Shown here: positions 7,588-16,761 of the stretch, piece by piece
How positions within the stretch are numbered: the stretch's first letter is position 1
Layout of the letters: each line of letters begins with the position of its first letter
DNA from: Mageeibacillus sp. UBA5436
GTDB taxonomy: Bacteria; Bacillota; Clostridia; Saccharofermentanales; DTU023
DNA length: 25,264 bases
Direction of reading: 5' to 3'
Assembly (NCBI GenBank): GCA_002427545.1
Contig: DIRM01000018.1
Span: 12,744 to 38,007 of the forward strand
Made by a program: the position numbers and the translations under genes
Notes under the pieces: generated by a model
Told to the model about the DNA's origin: nothing
Seen by the model: only the letters and a program-made list of their open reading frames with translations
Database searches by the model: none

Positions 7588-8768
7588 TGAAAGCTAATAG
7601 TCTGAATTTAAAAAAACATCGCACTTGGTGCGAATTGTCGGAATCTGCCTTAAAGAATAATATTTCTGAAGTTTTACAATTTATACCAAATAATTTAAGA
7701 AAAATGGCAATCGTTAAAGCTGACGGGTATGGACATGATGCAGTTTGGATTTCAAAAATTGCATTAGAAAATGGTTTTAGCGATTTGGCTGTGGCATGCT
7801 TGGAAGAGGGTATTGCATTAAGAAAAGCTAATATAAATGTCCCAATTTTAATTTTGAGTCCTTTTCAGCCAGAAACTGCTGAATATTTAATACAATATGA
7901 TCTTTCTCAAACCATTAGTTCTGAATATGAAGCTAATACACTATTATCTGAATTAGAGATATTAGAAAAAAATGAATTTTTTGATGATCATTCTAATCGA
8001 GTTAAAGTTCACTTTAAATTAAATACAGGTATGAATAGAATTGGTTTTTCGGTTTATGGAATGGATACGCAAAATAATTTAAAGCAGATAGCGAATTATA
8101 CTGAAAATAATAAAATCGAACCCATTGGTATTTTTACTCATTTTGCTGCAGCAGATGAACCTGAGAAAGATTTTACGACATTGCAATTAAATCGTTTTGA
8201 AATGGCGATTAAAGAATTGGAAAATCTTGGAATTACATTTCCAATGAAGCATTGTGCTAATAGCGCGGCAACAATTATGTTTCCAGATAGTTTTTTTGAT
8301 GCAGTCCGTGTTGGTATTTTTTTATATGGTTGTTGTCCAAATAATAAAATTAAAGAAAAAATGCATCTGGAACCTGTCATGAGCATGTTTTCACGCGTCT
8401 CTTCTATTCATGAGACGAATGAGGATACAACTGTAGGCTATGGTTTAACCTATTCTTGTCAAAGATATACTCGTATTGCTACTATTGAAGCTGGTTATGC
8501 AGATGGTATTAATCGTCATCTATCAAATAAAGGTTTTGTATTGATTCATGGACAAAAAGCACCGATTATAGGCAATATTTGTATGGATCGATTGATGCTT
8601 GATATTACAGATCTCAAAAATGTTCACATAGGTGATGAAGTACTAATTTTTGGAAAAGACAAAGCTAATTATTATTTAGACTTAGATGAGATGGCAAAGT
8701 TAGCTGGAACTATTTCTTATGAAATTTTATGTGGAATTACAGATCGTGTTCCAAAAATTTATTTTTAA
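7587..8768 (+). CDS. alr: Alanine racemase
   Basis: A 393-residue PLP enzyme that interconverts L- and D-alanine for peptidoglycan. The catalytic pair is present: K44 in 'AIVKADGYGHD' and Y285 in 'VGYGLTY'. Other expected residues: 'KLNTGMNRIGF' (144-154, R151), 'HCANSA' (222-227), 'VRVGIFLYG' (240-248, R241 contacting the PLP ring) and 'GNICMDRLMLD' (329-339). An N-terminal TIM barrel (about 10-245) is followed by a C-terminal beta domain. Length is normal. It begins within the stop codon of the racemase-like gene before it (TAATG), with GAAGG about ten bases upstream, so the two are translationally coupled. Confidence 0.96.
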   Translation: MKANSLNLKKHRTWCELSESALKNNISEVLQFIPNNLRKMAIVKADGYGHDAVWISKIALENGFSDLAVACLEEGIALRKANINVPILILSPFQPETAEYLIQYDLSQTISSEYEANTLLSELEILEKNEFFDDHSNRVKVHFKLNTGMNRIGFSVYGMDTQNNLKQIANYTENNKIEPIGIFTHFAAADEPEKDFTTLQLNRFEMAIKELENLGITFPMKHCANSAATIMFPDSFFDAVRVGIFLYGCCPNNKIKEKMHLEPVMSMFSRVSSIHETNEDTTVGYGLTYSCQRYTRIATIEAGYADGINRHLSNKGFVLIHGQKAPIIGNICMDRLMLDITDLKNVHIGDEVLIFGKDKANYYLDLDEMAKLAGTISYEILCGITDRVPKIYF

Positions 8769-8831
8769 TGTGGACATTGTTTAATCTATATAATCATGGA
8801 AGTACTCTTAATTAAAGAAGAAAGGAATCAT

Positions 8832-9164
8832 ATGCAAAAAGAAAATAATATATTAGAAGATTTATATGAATTGTCAGAAGATAGAAGAAAAAATAGGGTT
8901 GTTGCTTCTTATACTAATTATTTACAAGATAGAGGGCCTGACTATATTACAAGAAAAGTTGGCGAAGAATCACTTGAATTAATTTTAGCTTTAAAAGATA
9001 GAAATAGAGAAGATATTATTCATGAAGCAGCAGATGTTTTATATCATTTAACGGTTGCATTAGAAGATGCTAATATCAGATGGTCTGAAATTTCAGAAGA
9101 ATTAAAAATTCGTCGTAAAAATGATGATGACAAATATAATGTCAAAGAACAACATAATTATTAA
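8832..9164 (+). CDS. hisE: Phosphoribosyl-ATP diphosphatase (HisE-like)
   Basis: A 110-residue all-helical nucleotide pyrophosphohydrolase of the HisE/MazG superfamily. HisE performs the second step of histidine synthesis, hydrolysing phosphoribosyl-ATP to phosphoribosyl-AMP. Seen: 'LYELSEDRRKN' (11-21), 'SYTNYL' (26-31), 'KVGEESLEL' (42-50) with E45/E46/E49, and 'HEAADVLYHL' (64-73) with E65 and D68, the metal-binding pattern. The start ATG at 8832 has AAAGGA five bases before it; an in-frame ATG at 8796 lacks a site. No other his biosynthesis gene is in the window, so the assignment rests on the motif; a housecleaning NTP hydrolase is possible. It lies 63 bp after alr. Confidence 0.8.
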   Translation: MQKENNILEDLYELSEDRRKNRVVASYTNYLQDRGPDYITRKVGEESLELILALKDRNREDIIHEAADVLYHLTVALEDANIRWSEISEELKIRRKNDDDKYNVKEQHNY

Positions 9165-9255
9165 TTTATTTTAAAATTTTAAAGTTCTTAAATTGTATTT
9201 TTCCCAATATTTATTATTAGTAATAATTAGCATTGTCTAATCTTTTTAGATTATC

Positions 9256-9284
9256 TTGTTTATTAAAAGTTGGTTTGATAGAAT
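9256..9284 (+). promoter_or_regulatory. Candidate ferredoxin promoter
   Basis: TTGTTT (9256-9261) and TAGAAT (9279-9284) with a 17-bp spacer, about 30 bp before the ferredoxin start. Together with the terminator downstream it would give a short monocistronic message. Confidence 0.5.
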
Positions 9285-9314
9285 ATAAATGTCTTTAAAA
9301 AAGGAGGGAAAGTT

Positions 9315-9485
9315 ATGGCTCATGTAATTTCAGATGCTTGCATTATGTGTGCAGCATGTGTTGATGAATGTCCAGTATCATGCATTACAGAAGGCGATAG
9401 TCAATATGTTATCGACCCAGATGCTTGCATAGATTGTGGTGCTTGTGCAGCGGTTTGTCCCGTAGGCGCAATTTCAGCTGAATAA
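9315..9485 (+). CDS. 2[4Fe-4S] clostridial-type ferredoxin
   Basis: A 56-residue electron carrier. Two complete CxxCxxCxxxCP motifs are present: C9, C12, C15, C19 and C38, C41, C44, C48, each block ending in Cys-Pro, so each cluster takes three cysteines from one block and one from the other. The sequence starts MAHVISDACI and ends GAISAE. The start follows AAGGAGGG (9301-9308). In anaerobes this protein takes electrons from pyruvate:ferredoxin oxidoreductase and passes them to hydrogenase and other low-potential enzymes. It stands alone between its own promoter and terminator. The two halves resemble each other, as expected of the family's internal duplication. Confidence 0.97.
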   Translation: MAHVISDACIMCAACVDECPVSCITEGDSQYVIDPDACIDCGACAAVCPVGAISAE

Positions 9486-9510
9486 TTTAAGAAAATTTTA
9501 AATTTAAAAT

Positions 9511-9552
9511 AGAGGTTATTACTAAATCTATTAGTGATAACCTCTTTTTTTT
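9511..9552 (+). terminator. Strong rho-independent terminator after the ferredoxin gene
   Basis: Positions 9511-9525 pair with 9531-9545 in a 15-bp stem (one G-T pair) around a five-base loop, followed by eight T residues (9545-9552). The stem base is AGAGG/CCTCT. This is the best intrinsic terminator in the window and ends the ferredoxin transcript. Confidence 0.95.
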
Positions 9553-9594
9553 GTACTGTTCTAAAAATTTGATCATACTAATTCTTGATATTAA

Positions 9595-9624
9595 TTGTTA
9601 TTATTTCATTTACATGATTATAAT
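9595..9624 (+). promoter_or_regulatory. Candidate rsmI promoter
   Basis: TTGTTA (9595-9600) and a perfect TATAAT (9619-9624) with an 18-bp spacer, about 40 bp before the rsmI start and directly after the ferredoxin terminator. Confidence 0.55.
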
Positions 9625-9663
9625 AAGATACTGGTTTATTAGTTGTAGAGATAGGAAAATCAA

Positions 9664-10545
9664 ATGCCAAGAGGAAAACTGTATTTAATTCCAATGCCTA
9701 TTGGAAATGATAAAGACATTACTTTGAGATCATTAGAACAATTAAAAATGGTCGATTATATTTTATCGGAAGATACAAGGGATGCTAAAATAATTTTAGC
9801 TAAGTATCAAATAAGTGCTCCTCTTATTAGTTATCATCTTTATAATGAAAAAGAAAAATTAAACCAAATTATTGAACTAATGGCAGATGGTAATAATTTA
9901 GCTTTGATAAGTGATGCTGGTATGCCATTAATTTCAGATCCTGGTTATCTTCTTGTCAAAAAATTAATTGAATTAAATTTTCAAATAATAGCTTTACCTG
10001 GTGCAAATGCGGGATTAACTGCTTTAATTGCTTCCGGTCTTAACACAGAAAAATTTATATTTTTTGGCTTTATTGCTTCTAAAGGTAATGAACGACACAA
10101 TCAAATAAAGGAATTACAAGATTTACCTTATACTTTTATCCTTTATGAAGCACCGCATCGATTATTAAAAACATTGAATGAATTAATGCTAAATAATATG
10201 GGTAATAGAAAAATTGCCATAGGTAGAGAATTAACCAAAAAATATGAAAATTATTTATATACAGATATTATAAATGCTTATCAACATTTTCAAGAAGAAA
10301 GTCCTAGAGGAGAATTTGTCTTGATCATCGAGGGAAGCATAGATTATCTTAAAAGAAATCCAAATTTAAAAGAAGAGCAAAGAACTGAAGAATTATATCA
10401 GCTAAAAGAAGATATAACAGAACTTTTAACAGGTGGCATGAAAGTAAAAGCAATCAGTAATTTTTTAGCGAAAAAGACTAAATTCAATAAAAATGAAATA
10501 TATCAATTGACAATTGATCTTAATGATGGGAGTAGAGAAGCTTAA
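9664..10545 (+). CDS. rsmI: RsmI, 16S rRNA (cytidine-1402 2'-O)-methyltransferase
   Basis: A 293-residue SAM-dependent tetrapyrrole-methylase-fold enzyme that methylates the ribose of C1402 in the ribosomal decoding site. The N-terminus 'GKLYLIPMPIGNDKDITLRSL' is the family signature (residues 4-24; usual form is TPIGNLxDIT). Also seen are 'SEDTRDAKIIL' (35-45), 'ALISDAGMPLISDPG' (80-94, SAM binding), 'LPGANAGLTAL' (111-121) and 'LYEAPHRL' near 160. Length is normal. The ribosome binding site (ATAGGA) is weak. The stop codon directly abuts the ATG of the MATE gene, so the two form an operon. Confidence 0.95.
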   Translation: MPRGKLYLIPMPIGNDKDITLRSLEQLKMVDYILSEDTRDAKIILAKYQISAPLISYHLYNEKEKLNQIIELMADGNNLALISDAGMPLISDPGYLLVKKLIELNFQIIALPGANAGLTALIASGLNTEKFIFFGFIASKGNERHNQIKELQDLPYTFILYEAPHRLLKTLNELMLNNMGNRKIAIGRELTKKYENYLYTDIINAYQHFQEESPRGEFVLIIEGSIDYLKRNPNLKEEQRTEELYQLKEDITELLTGGMKVKAISNFLAKKTKFNKNEIYQLTIDLNDGSREA

Positions 10546-11892
10546 ATGAAGGGTAGAGTAACGAATTTAACTGAAGGAAGCATTTGGAAACAAGTCTTAT
10601 TATTTTCTCTTCCTTTATTGATGAGTAATATCTTACAACAATTATATAGCGCTGTAGATTTGATAATCATTGGTTATTTCTATGGCGGTATTGAAATGTC
10701 TTCAATTGGCGCAACAGGTTCTATCGTAAATATGATTATTAGCTTGTTCGTTGGCTTGTCTACAGGTTGTGCAGTTGTTGTTTCTCAGTATTATGGAGCA
10801 GACGATTATGAAAATTTACAAAATAGCATTCATACAGCCTATGCGATTTCTATTATAGGTGGCTTGATTTTAACTGTTTTGGGAGTCTCTACTTCTCATT
10901 TCTTTTTAAAATTAATGGGTACTCCAAATGAAATCTTAAATCATTCTGTGAGCTATATGAAAATTTCATTTGTTGGTAGTGTTCCGCTCATTATTTATAA
11001 TATGGGTTCAGGTATATTGCGCTCAGTAGGTGATTCTCGTAGACCGTTTTATTTTTTGATTATTTCAACTTTAACCAATTTAGTTTTAGATATACTTTTT
11101 GCTTGGATATTTGATTGGGGTGTTGCTGGTGCTGCTTGGGCAACTATTATTTCACAAACAATGTCTGCTATTTTGGTGAGCGTAAGTTTGATGAAAGCAC
11201 ATACTATTTATCATCTGAACTTGAAAAAAATAAAATTACATGCGAAAGCTTTTAAACAAATCATTGAAATTGGAGTTCCTGCAGGAATTCAAAGTATGCT
11301 CATTAATTTTTCAAATGTCTTAATTCAGAGCAAAGTCAATACCTTTGGATCGATAGCCGTTGGCGGTGTTGCTGCAGCAACAAAATTAGATAATATCGTG
11401 GCTTCAGTCTTTAATTCTTTTTCATTATCGGCAACAACTTTTTCTGGACAAAATTTAGGTGCTCGATTAAAAGCTAGACTCAAAAGAGGTGCTAAAGAAA
11501 TTTCTTTATTAACGTTTATCTCAACCTTGGGTATCGGCATGTTAATATTTTTCTTGCGTTATCCTTTAGTCTCATTATTCACTCAAGATCAAGAAATTAT
11601 TCAAGTTGGAGCTAGAATGGTTTCTTTTTTAACCCCTTTTTATTGGATTCTTGGTTTAGTTAATACCTTAGGAGGATATATACGAGGTACAGGTGAATCC
11701 TTTAAACCGATGCTGATATCAATGTTTGGTATGTGCCTTTTCCGTTTAGTTTATTTATATGTTGCTTTAGATATAAAAAATGAATTAGATATTCTATTTT
11801 TATGTTATCCTATTTCTTGGACAGTTACTTTTGTTGTCATGTTTATTTATTTTAATAAAGGGGCTTGGAGAAAACAAATTTCTTCATTATGA
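10546..11892 (+). CDS. MATE-family multidrug/toxin efflux transporter
   Basis: A 448-residue polytopic membrane protein with about twelve hydrophobic helices in two related halves. The N-terminus 'LLFSLPLLMSNILQQLYSAVD' (near residues 18-38) is the typical MATE opening; the second half restarts with 'IIEIGVPAGIQSMLINFSNV' near residue 240. 'VVVSQYYGADD' and 'FSGQNLGARLKARLKRGAK' are the matching loops after helices 2 and 8. MATE proteins expel drugs or metabolites using a Na+ or H+ gradient; the substrate cannot be told from sequence. The start directly follows the rsmI stop (TAAATG), with GGGAG and AGAG inside rsmI. Confidence 0.93.
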   Translation: MKGRVTNLTEGSIWKQVLLFSLPLLMSNILQQLYSAVDLIIIGYFYGGIEMSSIGATGSIVNMIISLFVGLSTGCAVVVSQYYGADDYENLQNSIHTAYAISIIGGLILTVLGVSTSHFFLKLMGTPNEILNHSVSYMKISFVGSVPLIIYNMGSGILRSVGDSRRPFYFLIISTLTNLVLDILFAWIFDWGVAGAAWATIISQTMSAILVSVSLMKAHTIYHLNLKKIKLHAKAFKQIIEIGVPAGIQSMLINFSNVLIQSKVNTFGSIAVGGVAAATKLDNIVASVFNSFSLSATTFSGQNLGARLKARLKRGAKEISLLTFISTLGIGMLIFFLRYPLVSLFTQDQEIIQVGARMVSFLTPFYWILGLVNTLGGYIRGTGESFKPMLISMFGMCLFRLVYLYVALDIKNELDILFLCYPISWTVTFVVMFIYFNKGAWRKQISSL

Positions 11893-11999
11893 ATCTTTTC
11901 TAACAAATTTATTTCGATAATTAATTCTGATTTTTAAAAATACTATATTTCGTTAAAAATTAGAATGAAATTTTCAGAAAAAATAATAAAGGAGATATT

Positions 12000-13775
12000 A
12001 TGCGTAAAACCAAAATTATTTGCACAATAGGACCAGCCACCTCAGATGAGAAAACATTGAGATCGATGATTCTCTCTGGCATGAATGTCGCTCGATTAAA
12101 TTTTTCACACGGTTCACATGAAGAACACTTAAAAATCATTAATCTAATTAAAAAAATAAGAAAAGATTTAGATATTCCGGTTGGTATTTTGTTAGATACA
12201 AAAGGACCTGAAATTCGTACAAAACTATTCGAAAATAATCAAGATGAATTGATTACAGGCAATGAAGTTCGTATTGTTCATGATGATATATTAGGAAATT
12301 CAGAAAGATTTAGTGTAACTTATAAAAATATAGCAAAAGATTTGCATATCGGTTCCACGATATTAATCGATGACGGTTTAATTTCTTTAAAGGTTAAGGA
12401 AATTGATAAACTTGATTTAATATGTACAGTAACACATGGTGGTATGATATCGAATAATAAAAGTATTAATTTACCAGGTGTTTGTCTGAATTTACCTTCT
12501 TTAACGGCGCAAGATGAGGATGATATTAAATTTGCAATAAAAAATCAAATTGATTTTATCGCGGCTTCTTTTGTTCGTAGGCCATCAGATGTCCTTGCAA
12601 TCCGTCGAATTTTAAAAGCAGAAAACTGTGAAACTATTGATATTATTGCGAAAATTGAAAATGAAGAAGGCGTCAATAATTTTGAAAACATTTTACAGGT
12701 TTCAGATGGAGTTATGGTTGCACGCGGTGATTTAGGAGTTGAAATCCCAGAATATGAAGTACCAACTATTCAAAAGCAATTAATTCGTCATGCTTTTCAA
12801 AGAGGGAAAATCAGTATTACAGCCACTGAAATGCTTGATTCTATGATTCGTAATCCTAGACCGACGAGAGCAGAGGTTAGCGATGTTGCAAATGCTGTTA
12901 TTGATGGAACTTCTGCAATTATGCTTTCTGGTGAAACGGCTATGGGTAAATATCCTCTAGAGGCATTAAAAACAATGGCAAATATAGCCTTACATACTGA
13001 GAAAAAATTTGATTATTGGACTGCTTTTAAAAATATGGATTATGATGTTTCTAATAATGTGGCAGATGCAGTTAGCCATGCTTGTTGTTCGGCAGCTTTA
13101 GAATTAAATGCCAAAGCTATTGTGGCTATTACTCATTCTGGTCGAACAGCCCGTTTAGTTTCACGCTTTAGACCCAGTTGCCCTATTGTAGCTTTAACCG
13201 TTACAGATTCTGCTTGTCATCGCTTAGCTCTTTCATGGGGAGTCATACCATATAAAATTGATATCCTAAATGATACGGATCAATTGTTTGAAATTTCTGA
13301 AGAATTGTGTCGAAGTGAAGGTCATGCAGAAGATGGAGATACTTTGGTTATTTCTTGCGGGACACCTTTAGGAATCAGTGGAACAACAAATACTATGAAA
13401 ATTACGACGGTAGGTAAATCTATCACAAAAGGAATTATAATAGATACAGGGCTTGTTGCTGAGCGTATTTCGGGAGATGTTTTTAATTACAATGAACTAT
13501 TACAAAATCAAGACGACTCAACCTTAACGGGCATCAATTTTAATAAATTTCAAAAAGGTAATATTTTTGTGTCGCAAACAACAGATCAAAGTATGCTGGA
13601 TTATATCCGTAATGCTAAAGCCGTCATTGTAGAAGATCAAGATCCAGAAAGTCATACTGTTACAGTATGTGAAGCTTTACAAATTCCACTTATTTATTCA
13701 GCCAAAAATGCCACGAAATTGATTAGAAATGGTCAAAATATTGTTATGGATATGAAAACGGGAATTATTAGTTGA
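12000..13775 (+). CDS. pyk: Pyruvate kinase with C-terminal PEP-utiliser-like extension
   Basis: A 591-residue glycolytic enzyme making pyruvate and ATP from phosphoenolpyruvate and ADP. Substrate residues are present: R32 and 'NFSHG' (34-38), 'DTKGPEIRT' (65-73), the catalytic Lys in 'IAKIENEEG' (near 220), 'ARGDLGVEI' (near 240) and 'ATEMLDSMIRNPRPTRAE' (about 275-295). The regulatory C domain (about 350-475) is followed by roughly 115 extra residues with 'DPESHTVTVCEALQIPLIY', the swivelling domain found in pyruvate kinases of Bacilli and Clostridia. Length fits that long form. AAAGGAG lies just before the ATG. It is separated from MATE by 107 bp and from rpiB by 120 bp; no clear terminator was seen on either side. 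Confidence 0.97.
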   Translation: MRKTKIICTIGPATSDEKTLRSMILSGMNVARLNFSHGSHEEHLKIINLIKKIRKDLDIPVGILLDTKGPEIRTKLFENNQDELITGNEVRIVHDDILGNSERFSVTYKNIAKDLHIGSTILIDDGLISLKVKEIDKLDLICTVTHGGMISNNKSINLPGVCLNLPSLTAQDEDDIKFAIKNQIDFIAASFVRRPSDVLAIRRILKAENCETIDIIAKIENEEGVNNFENILQVSDGVMVARGDLGVEIPEYEVPTIQKQLIRHAFQRGKISITATEMLDSMIRNPRPTRAEVSDVANAVIDGTSAIMLSGETAMGKYPLEALKTMANIALHTEKKFDYWTAFKNMDYDVSNNVADAVSHACCSAALELNAKAIVAITHSGRTARLVSRFRPSCPIVALTVTDSACHRLALSWGVIPYKIDILNDTDQLFEISEELCRSEGHAEDGDTLVISCGTPLGISGTTNTMKITTVGKSITKGIIIDTGLVAERISGDVFNYNELLQNQDDSTLTGINFNKFQKGNIFVSQTTDQSMLDYIRNAKAVIVEDQDPESHTVTVCEALQIPLIYSAKNATKLIRNGQNIVMDMKTGIIS

Positions 13776-13895
13776 TTTTATATATACTATTTTTATTAAT
13801 TTAAATATAATAATCAAATCCAAAAGCAATTAATCTTTTGTAAATTGATAAGAGGCAAATAAAATATAATTGAGAAAATTAGAAAGAAGGCGAAC

Positions 13896-14354
13896 ATGAA
13901 AATTTATATTGGTTCTGACCATGGCGGAGTAGAATTAAAAAAAGATATTATTCAATATTTACAAGATGAAAATATTGAAGTAGAAAATTTAGGTGTTGAT
14001 ACTACTGATAGTATTGATTATCCTGATAAAGCAGTTGAAGTCAGCTATGCCGTCTTAAATTCTGATGATAAAGATGCACGTGGTATTCTTATATGTGGTA
14101 CTGGTATAGGTATGTCAATTTCTGCCAATAAAATAGAAGGTATTAGGGCTGCCTTAGTCACAGATTGTTATTCTGCAAGGATGGCTAAAGAGCATAATAA
14201 TGCAAATGTGATTACATTAGGAGCCAGAACCTTAGGTAATGAATTAGCAAAAGAAATTGTAAAAAATTATCTATCAGTTGAATTTTTAGGTGGTCGTCAT
14301 GCTAATCGAGTTGATAAAATTGATCACATTATGACAGATAGTAATGCAGACTAA
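13896..14354 (+). CDS. rpiB: Ribose-5-phosphate isomerase B
   Basis: A 152-residue RpiB/LacAB-family sugar isomerase linking ribose 5-phosphate and ribulose 5-phosphate in the pentose phosphate pathway. Active-site features: 'GSDHGGVELK' (6-15), 'DYPDKA' (41-46), the catalytic base C67 in 'ILICGTGIGMS' (64-74), H100 in 'KEHNNANVI' and the phosphate-binding arginines R134 and R138 in 'GGRHANRVDKI' (132-142). The Cys supports RpiB rather than a galactose-6-phosphate isomerase subunit. An allose-6-phosphate isomerase activity is possible in this family. A perfect TATAAT lies at 13865-13870 but without a well-spaced -35. GAAGGCGA precedes the ATG; lon follows 25 bp later. Confidence 0.95.
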   Translation: MKIYIGSDHGGVELKKDIIQYLQDENIEVENLGVDTTDSIDYPDKAVEVSYAVLNSDDKDARGILICGTGIGMSISANKIEGIRAALVTDCYSARMAKEHNNANVITLGARTLGNELAKEIVKNYLSVEFLGGRHANRVDKIDHIMTDSNAD

Positions 14355-14379
14355 TTAATGAAAATAGAAAAGAAAATGA

Positions 14380-16746
14380 ATGGCTCAAAATAAAAATAAT
14401 AATAATAATCAGGTTTTACCAGTGATTCCTTTAAGAGGAGTTGTCGCTTATCCTAAATTAAATTTGGCATTTGATGCAGGAAGAGAGGAAACATTAGTAG
14501 CTATTGACCGTGCCTTAAAAGGAGATCGCAAAGTTTTCTTAGTTGCCCAAAAAGACTTGGTGACTGAAAATCCAAAAGCAAAAGATCTTTATCGTGTAGG
14601 TACGGTTGCAGAAATAGTACAGGTTTTGGAAGTACGTGATGATTTATTTAAAGTATTGACTGAAGGCCTTTATCGAGCAGAAGTAAAGCGTTATCAAAGA
14701 AGAGATAATTCTTATTATACGGCAGAAATTGAACCTACTTTAAGAGATGACAATGAAAATAGAGAAGAAGATTTAGATAAACTATTTTTAGAGGCGTCTT
14801 TACGAAAGGTAGTAAATTTATTCGAACAATATGCTATTGAAACGGCAAGCATACCTCCAGATGTGGTCGCTTATGCTAAAAAAATTAATAATTCTGATCA
14901 TTTAATTGATTTTGTCAGTGAAAATGTTGATTTCAATTTATCGATTAAACAGTATTTATTAGAAGAAAATAATCTCTTGAAGCGTTTAAATAGAGTTATT
15001 ATTGCTATAAATGAAGAATTAAAACTGAATCAATATAGTCAAGAAATTGATGCAAAAGTGCAGCAGGCTATCGACAAAAATCAAAGAGATTATTTTTTAA
15101 GAGAGCAAATACGCATGATTGAAGATGAACTCGGAGATAGTGATTCAGATTTTCAAGAATTAGATACTTTACGCAAAAAATTGAAAACAAGTTCAATGCC
15201 TGATGAATATCGTCCAAAAGTGGAAAAAGAGATTTCTCGTGTATCCAGAATGCCAGCTAGTTTTCCAGAAGCGACTGTTCAATTAAATTGGTTGGAAATG
15301 ATTGTTAATTTACCTTTTGGTAAAGTCGACAAAGAAACAATTGAAATAGATAATGCACGAAAAATCTTAGATCGTGATCATTATGGATTAAAAGATGTCA
15401 AGCAACGGATTATTGAGTATTTAGCTGTTCGAAAACTAAAAGTACAAGAAGGAGAAATGGCCATAAAAGGCCCCATCCTTTGTTTAGTAGGACCACCAGG
15501 GGTAGGCAAAACATCGATAGCAAAATCAATTGCTGAAGCAGTAGGAAGAAAATATATTAGAATGTCCTTAGGTGGTATTCGGGATGAATCCGAAATCCGT
15601 GGCCATCGTCGTACTTATGTAGGTGCTATGCCAGGACGTATTATGCAAGGAATCAGCCATGTTAATACAGATAATCCTTTATTTTTGTTAGATGAAGTTG
15701 ATAAATTAGGCAATGATTTTAGAGGTGATCCATCTTCTGCTTTACTTGAAGTATTAGATCCAGAGCAAAATAATTCTTTTCGTGATCATTATGTTGAAAT
15801 TCCTTATGATTTATCAAAAGTTTTATTTATAACAACAGCCAACTCAGCTGATATGATTCCTGAACCATTGTTAGATCGAATGGAATTGATTACATTATCT
15901 GGTTATACCGAAATCGATAAAATAGAAATTGCAAAAAGATTTCTATTACCTAAACAAATTAAAGAGAATGGTCTAAAAATAGAACAGGTCACAATACCGG
16001 ATGCAACCATTCGTAAAATAATTAATTATTACACAGCAGAAGCTGGCGTTCGACAATTAGAGCGTGAATTAGCAACTGTTTGTCGCCGCATAGCTATAAA
16101 AATTATTGAAGACAAAATTGATCGTTTTTCTTTAGAAGAAGATCAACTTGAACAATTTTTAGGTAAATATAAATATTTTTACGATGAAATCGAAAAAGAA
16201 GATTTAGTGGGTGTGGCAAATGGCCTAGCATGGACTTATGCAGGCGGTGATACATTAGCTATTGAAGCTAACATTTTACCTGGTAATGGAAAATTAGAAT
16301 TAACAGGGCATTTAGGCGATATTATGAAAGAAAGTGCTGTAGCTGCTTTAAGTTATTGCCGTTCTCGTTTTGATCTTTTACATATGGATAAGGATTATAT
16401 GAGCAATCATGACATTCATATACATGTTCCTGCTGGTGCTGTACCAAAAGATGGACCATCTGCTGGTATTACGATTGTAACAGCCCTTGCATCGGCTATT
16501 AGTGGTAAAAAAATAAGACATGATTTAGCGATGACAGGTGAAATTTCTTTACGTGGTAGAGTTTTGCCGATTGGTGGCTTAAAAGAAAAAGCGGTCGCGG
16601 CAAATCGTAAACGAATTTCTGAAATTTTAATACCAAAAGAAAATATTAGAGACATTGATGATATCCCAGAATCTATCAGAAAAGCATTAAAAATAACACC
16701 TGTAGAAACAGCAGATGAAGTTTTAAATATAGCTTTATGCGAATAA
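14380..16746 (+). CDS. lon: Lon, ATP-dependent serine protease
   Basis: A 788-residue LonA protease that degrades misfolded and regulatory proteins in the cytoplasm. Domains: N-terminal substrate-binding domain (about 12-205, 'LPVIPLRGVVAYP'), coiled-coil region (210-310), AAA+ with Walker A GPPGVGKT (371-378) and Walker B LFLLDEVD (434-441), and the C-terminal protease with S694 in 'KDGPSAGIT' and K737 in 'GGLKEKAVAA', the Ser-Lys dyad. Residues 6-10 are five Asn encoded by five AAT repeats (14395-14409), a tract prone to slippage near the start. The ribosome binding site (AGAAAAG) is weak, so translation may depend on rpiB upstream. Confidence 0.97.
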   Translation: MAQNKNNNNNQVLPVIPLRGVVAYPKLNLAFDAGREETLVAIDRALKGDRKVFLVAQKDLVTENPKAKDLYRVGTVAEIVQVLEVRDDLFKVLTEGLYRAEVKRYQRRDNSYYTAEIEPTLRDDNENREEDLDKLFLEASLRKVVNLFEQYAIETASIPPDVVAYAKKINNSDHLIDFVSENVDFNLSIKQYLLEENNLLKRLNRVIIAINEELKLNQYSQEIDAKVQQAIDKNQRDYFLREQIRMIEDELGDSDSDFQELDTLRKKLKTSSMPDEYRPKVEKEISRVSRMPASFPEATVQLNWLEMIVNLPFGKVDKETIEIDNARKILDRDHYGLKDVKQRIIEYLAVRKLKVQEGEMAIKGPILCLVGPPGVGKTSIAKSIAEAVGRKYIRMSLGGIRDESEIRGHRRTYVGAMPGRIMQGISHVNTDNPLFLLDEVDKLGNDFRGDPSSALLEVLDPEQNNSFRDHYVEIPYDLSKVLFITTANSADMIPEPLLDRMELITLSGYTEIDKIEIAKRFLLPKQIKENGLKIEQVTIPDATIRKIINYYTAEAGVRQLERELATVCRRIAIKIIEDKIDRFSLEEDQLEQFLGKYKYFYDEIEKEDLVGVANGLAWTYAGGDTLAIEANILPGNGKLELTGHLGDIMKESAVAALSYCRSRFDLLHMDKDYMSNHDIHIHVPAGAVPKDGPSAGITIVTALASAISGKKIRHDLAMTGEISLRGRVLPIGGLKEKAVAANRKRISEILIPKENIRDIDDIPESIRKALKITPVETADEVLNIALCE

Positions 16747-16761
16747 ATATTAATTATTTTA

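Noticed and set aside
9238..9253. TAATCT-TTTT-AGATTA hairpin as terminator of hisE
   Set aside because: Six AT-rich pairs and no T tract after the stem.
13838..13870. rpiB promoter with TATAAT at 13865-13870
   Set aside because: The -10 is perfect but the nearest -35-like hexamers are spaced 14 or 21 bp, outside the normal range; mentioned only within the rpiB entry.
14395..14409. Five AAT repeats at the start of lon as a phase-variation switch
   Set aside because: Trinucleotide repeats do not shift the frame, and five copies are expected by chance in such AT-rich coding DNA; they only vary the Asn run.
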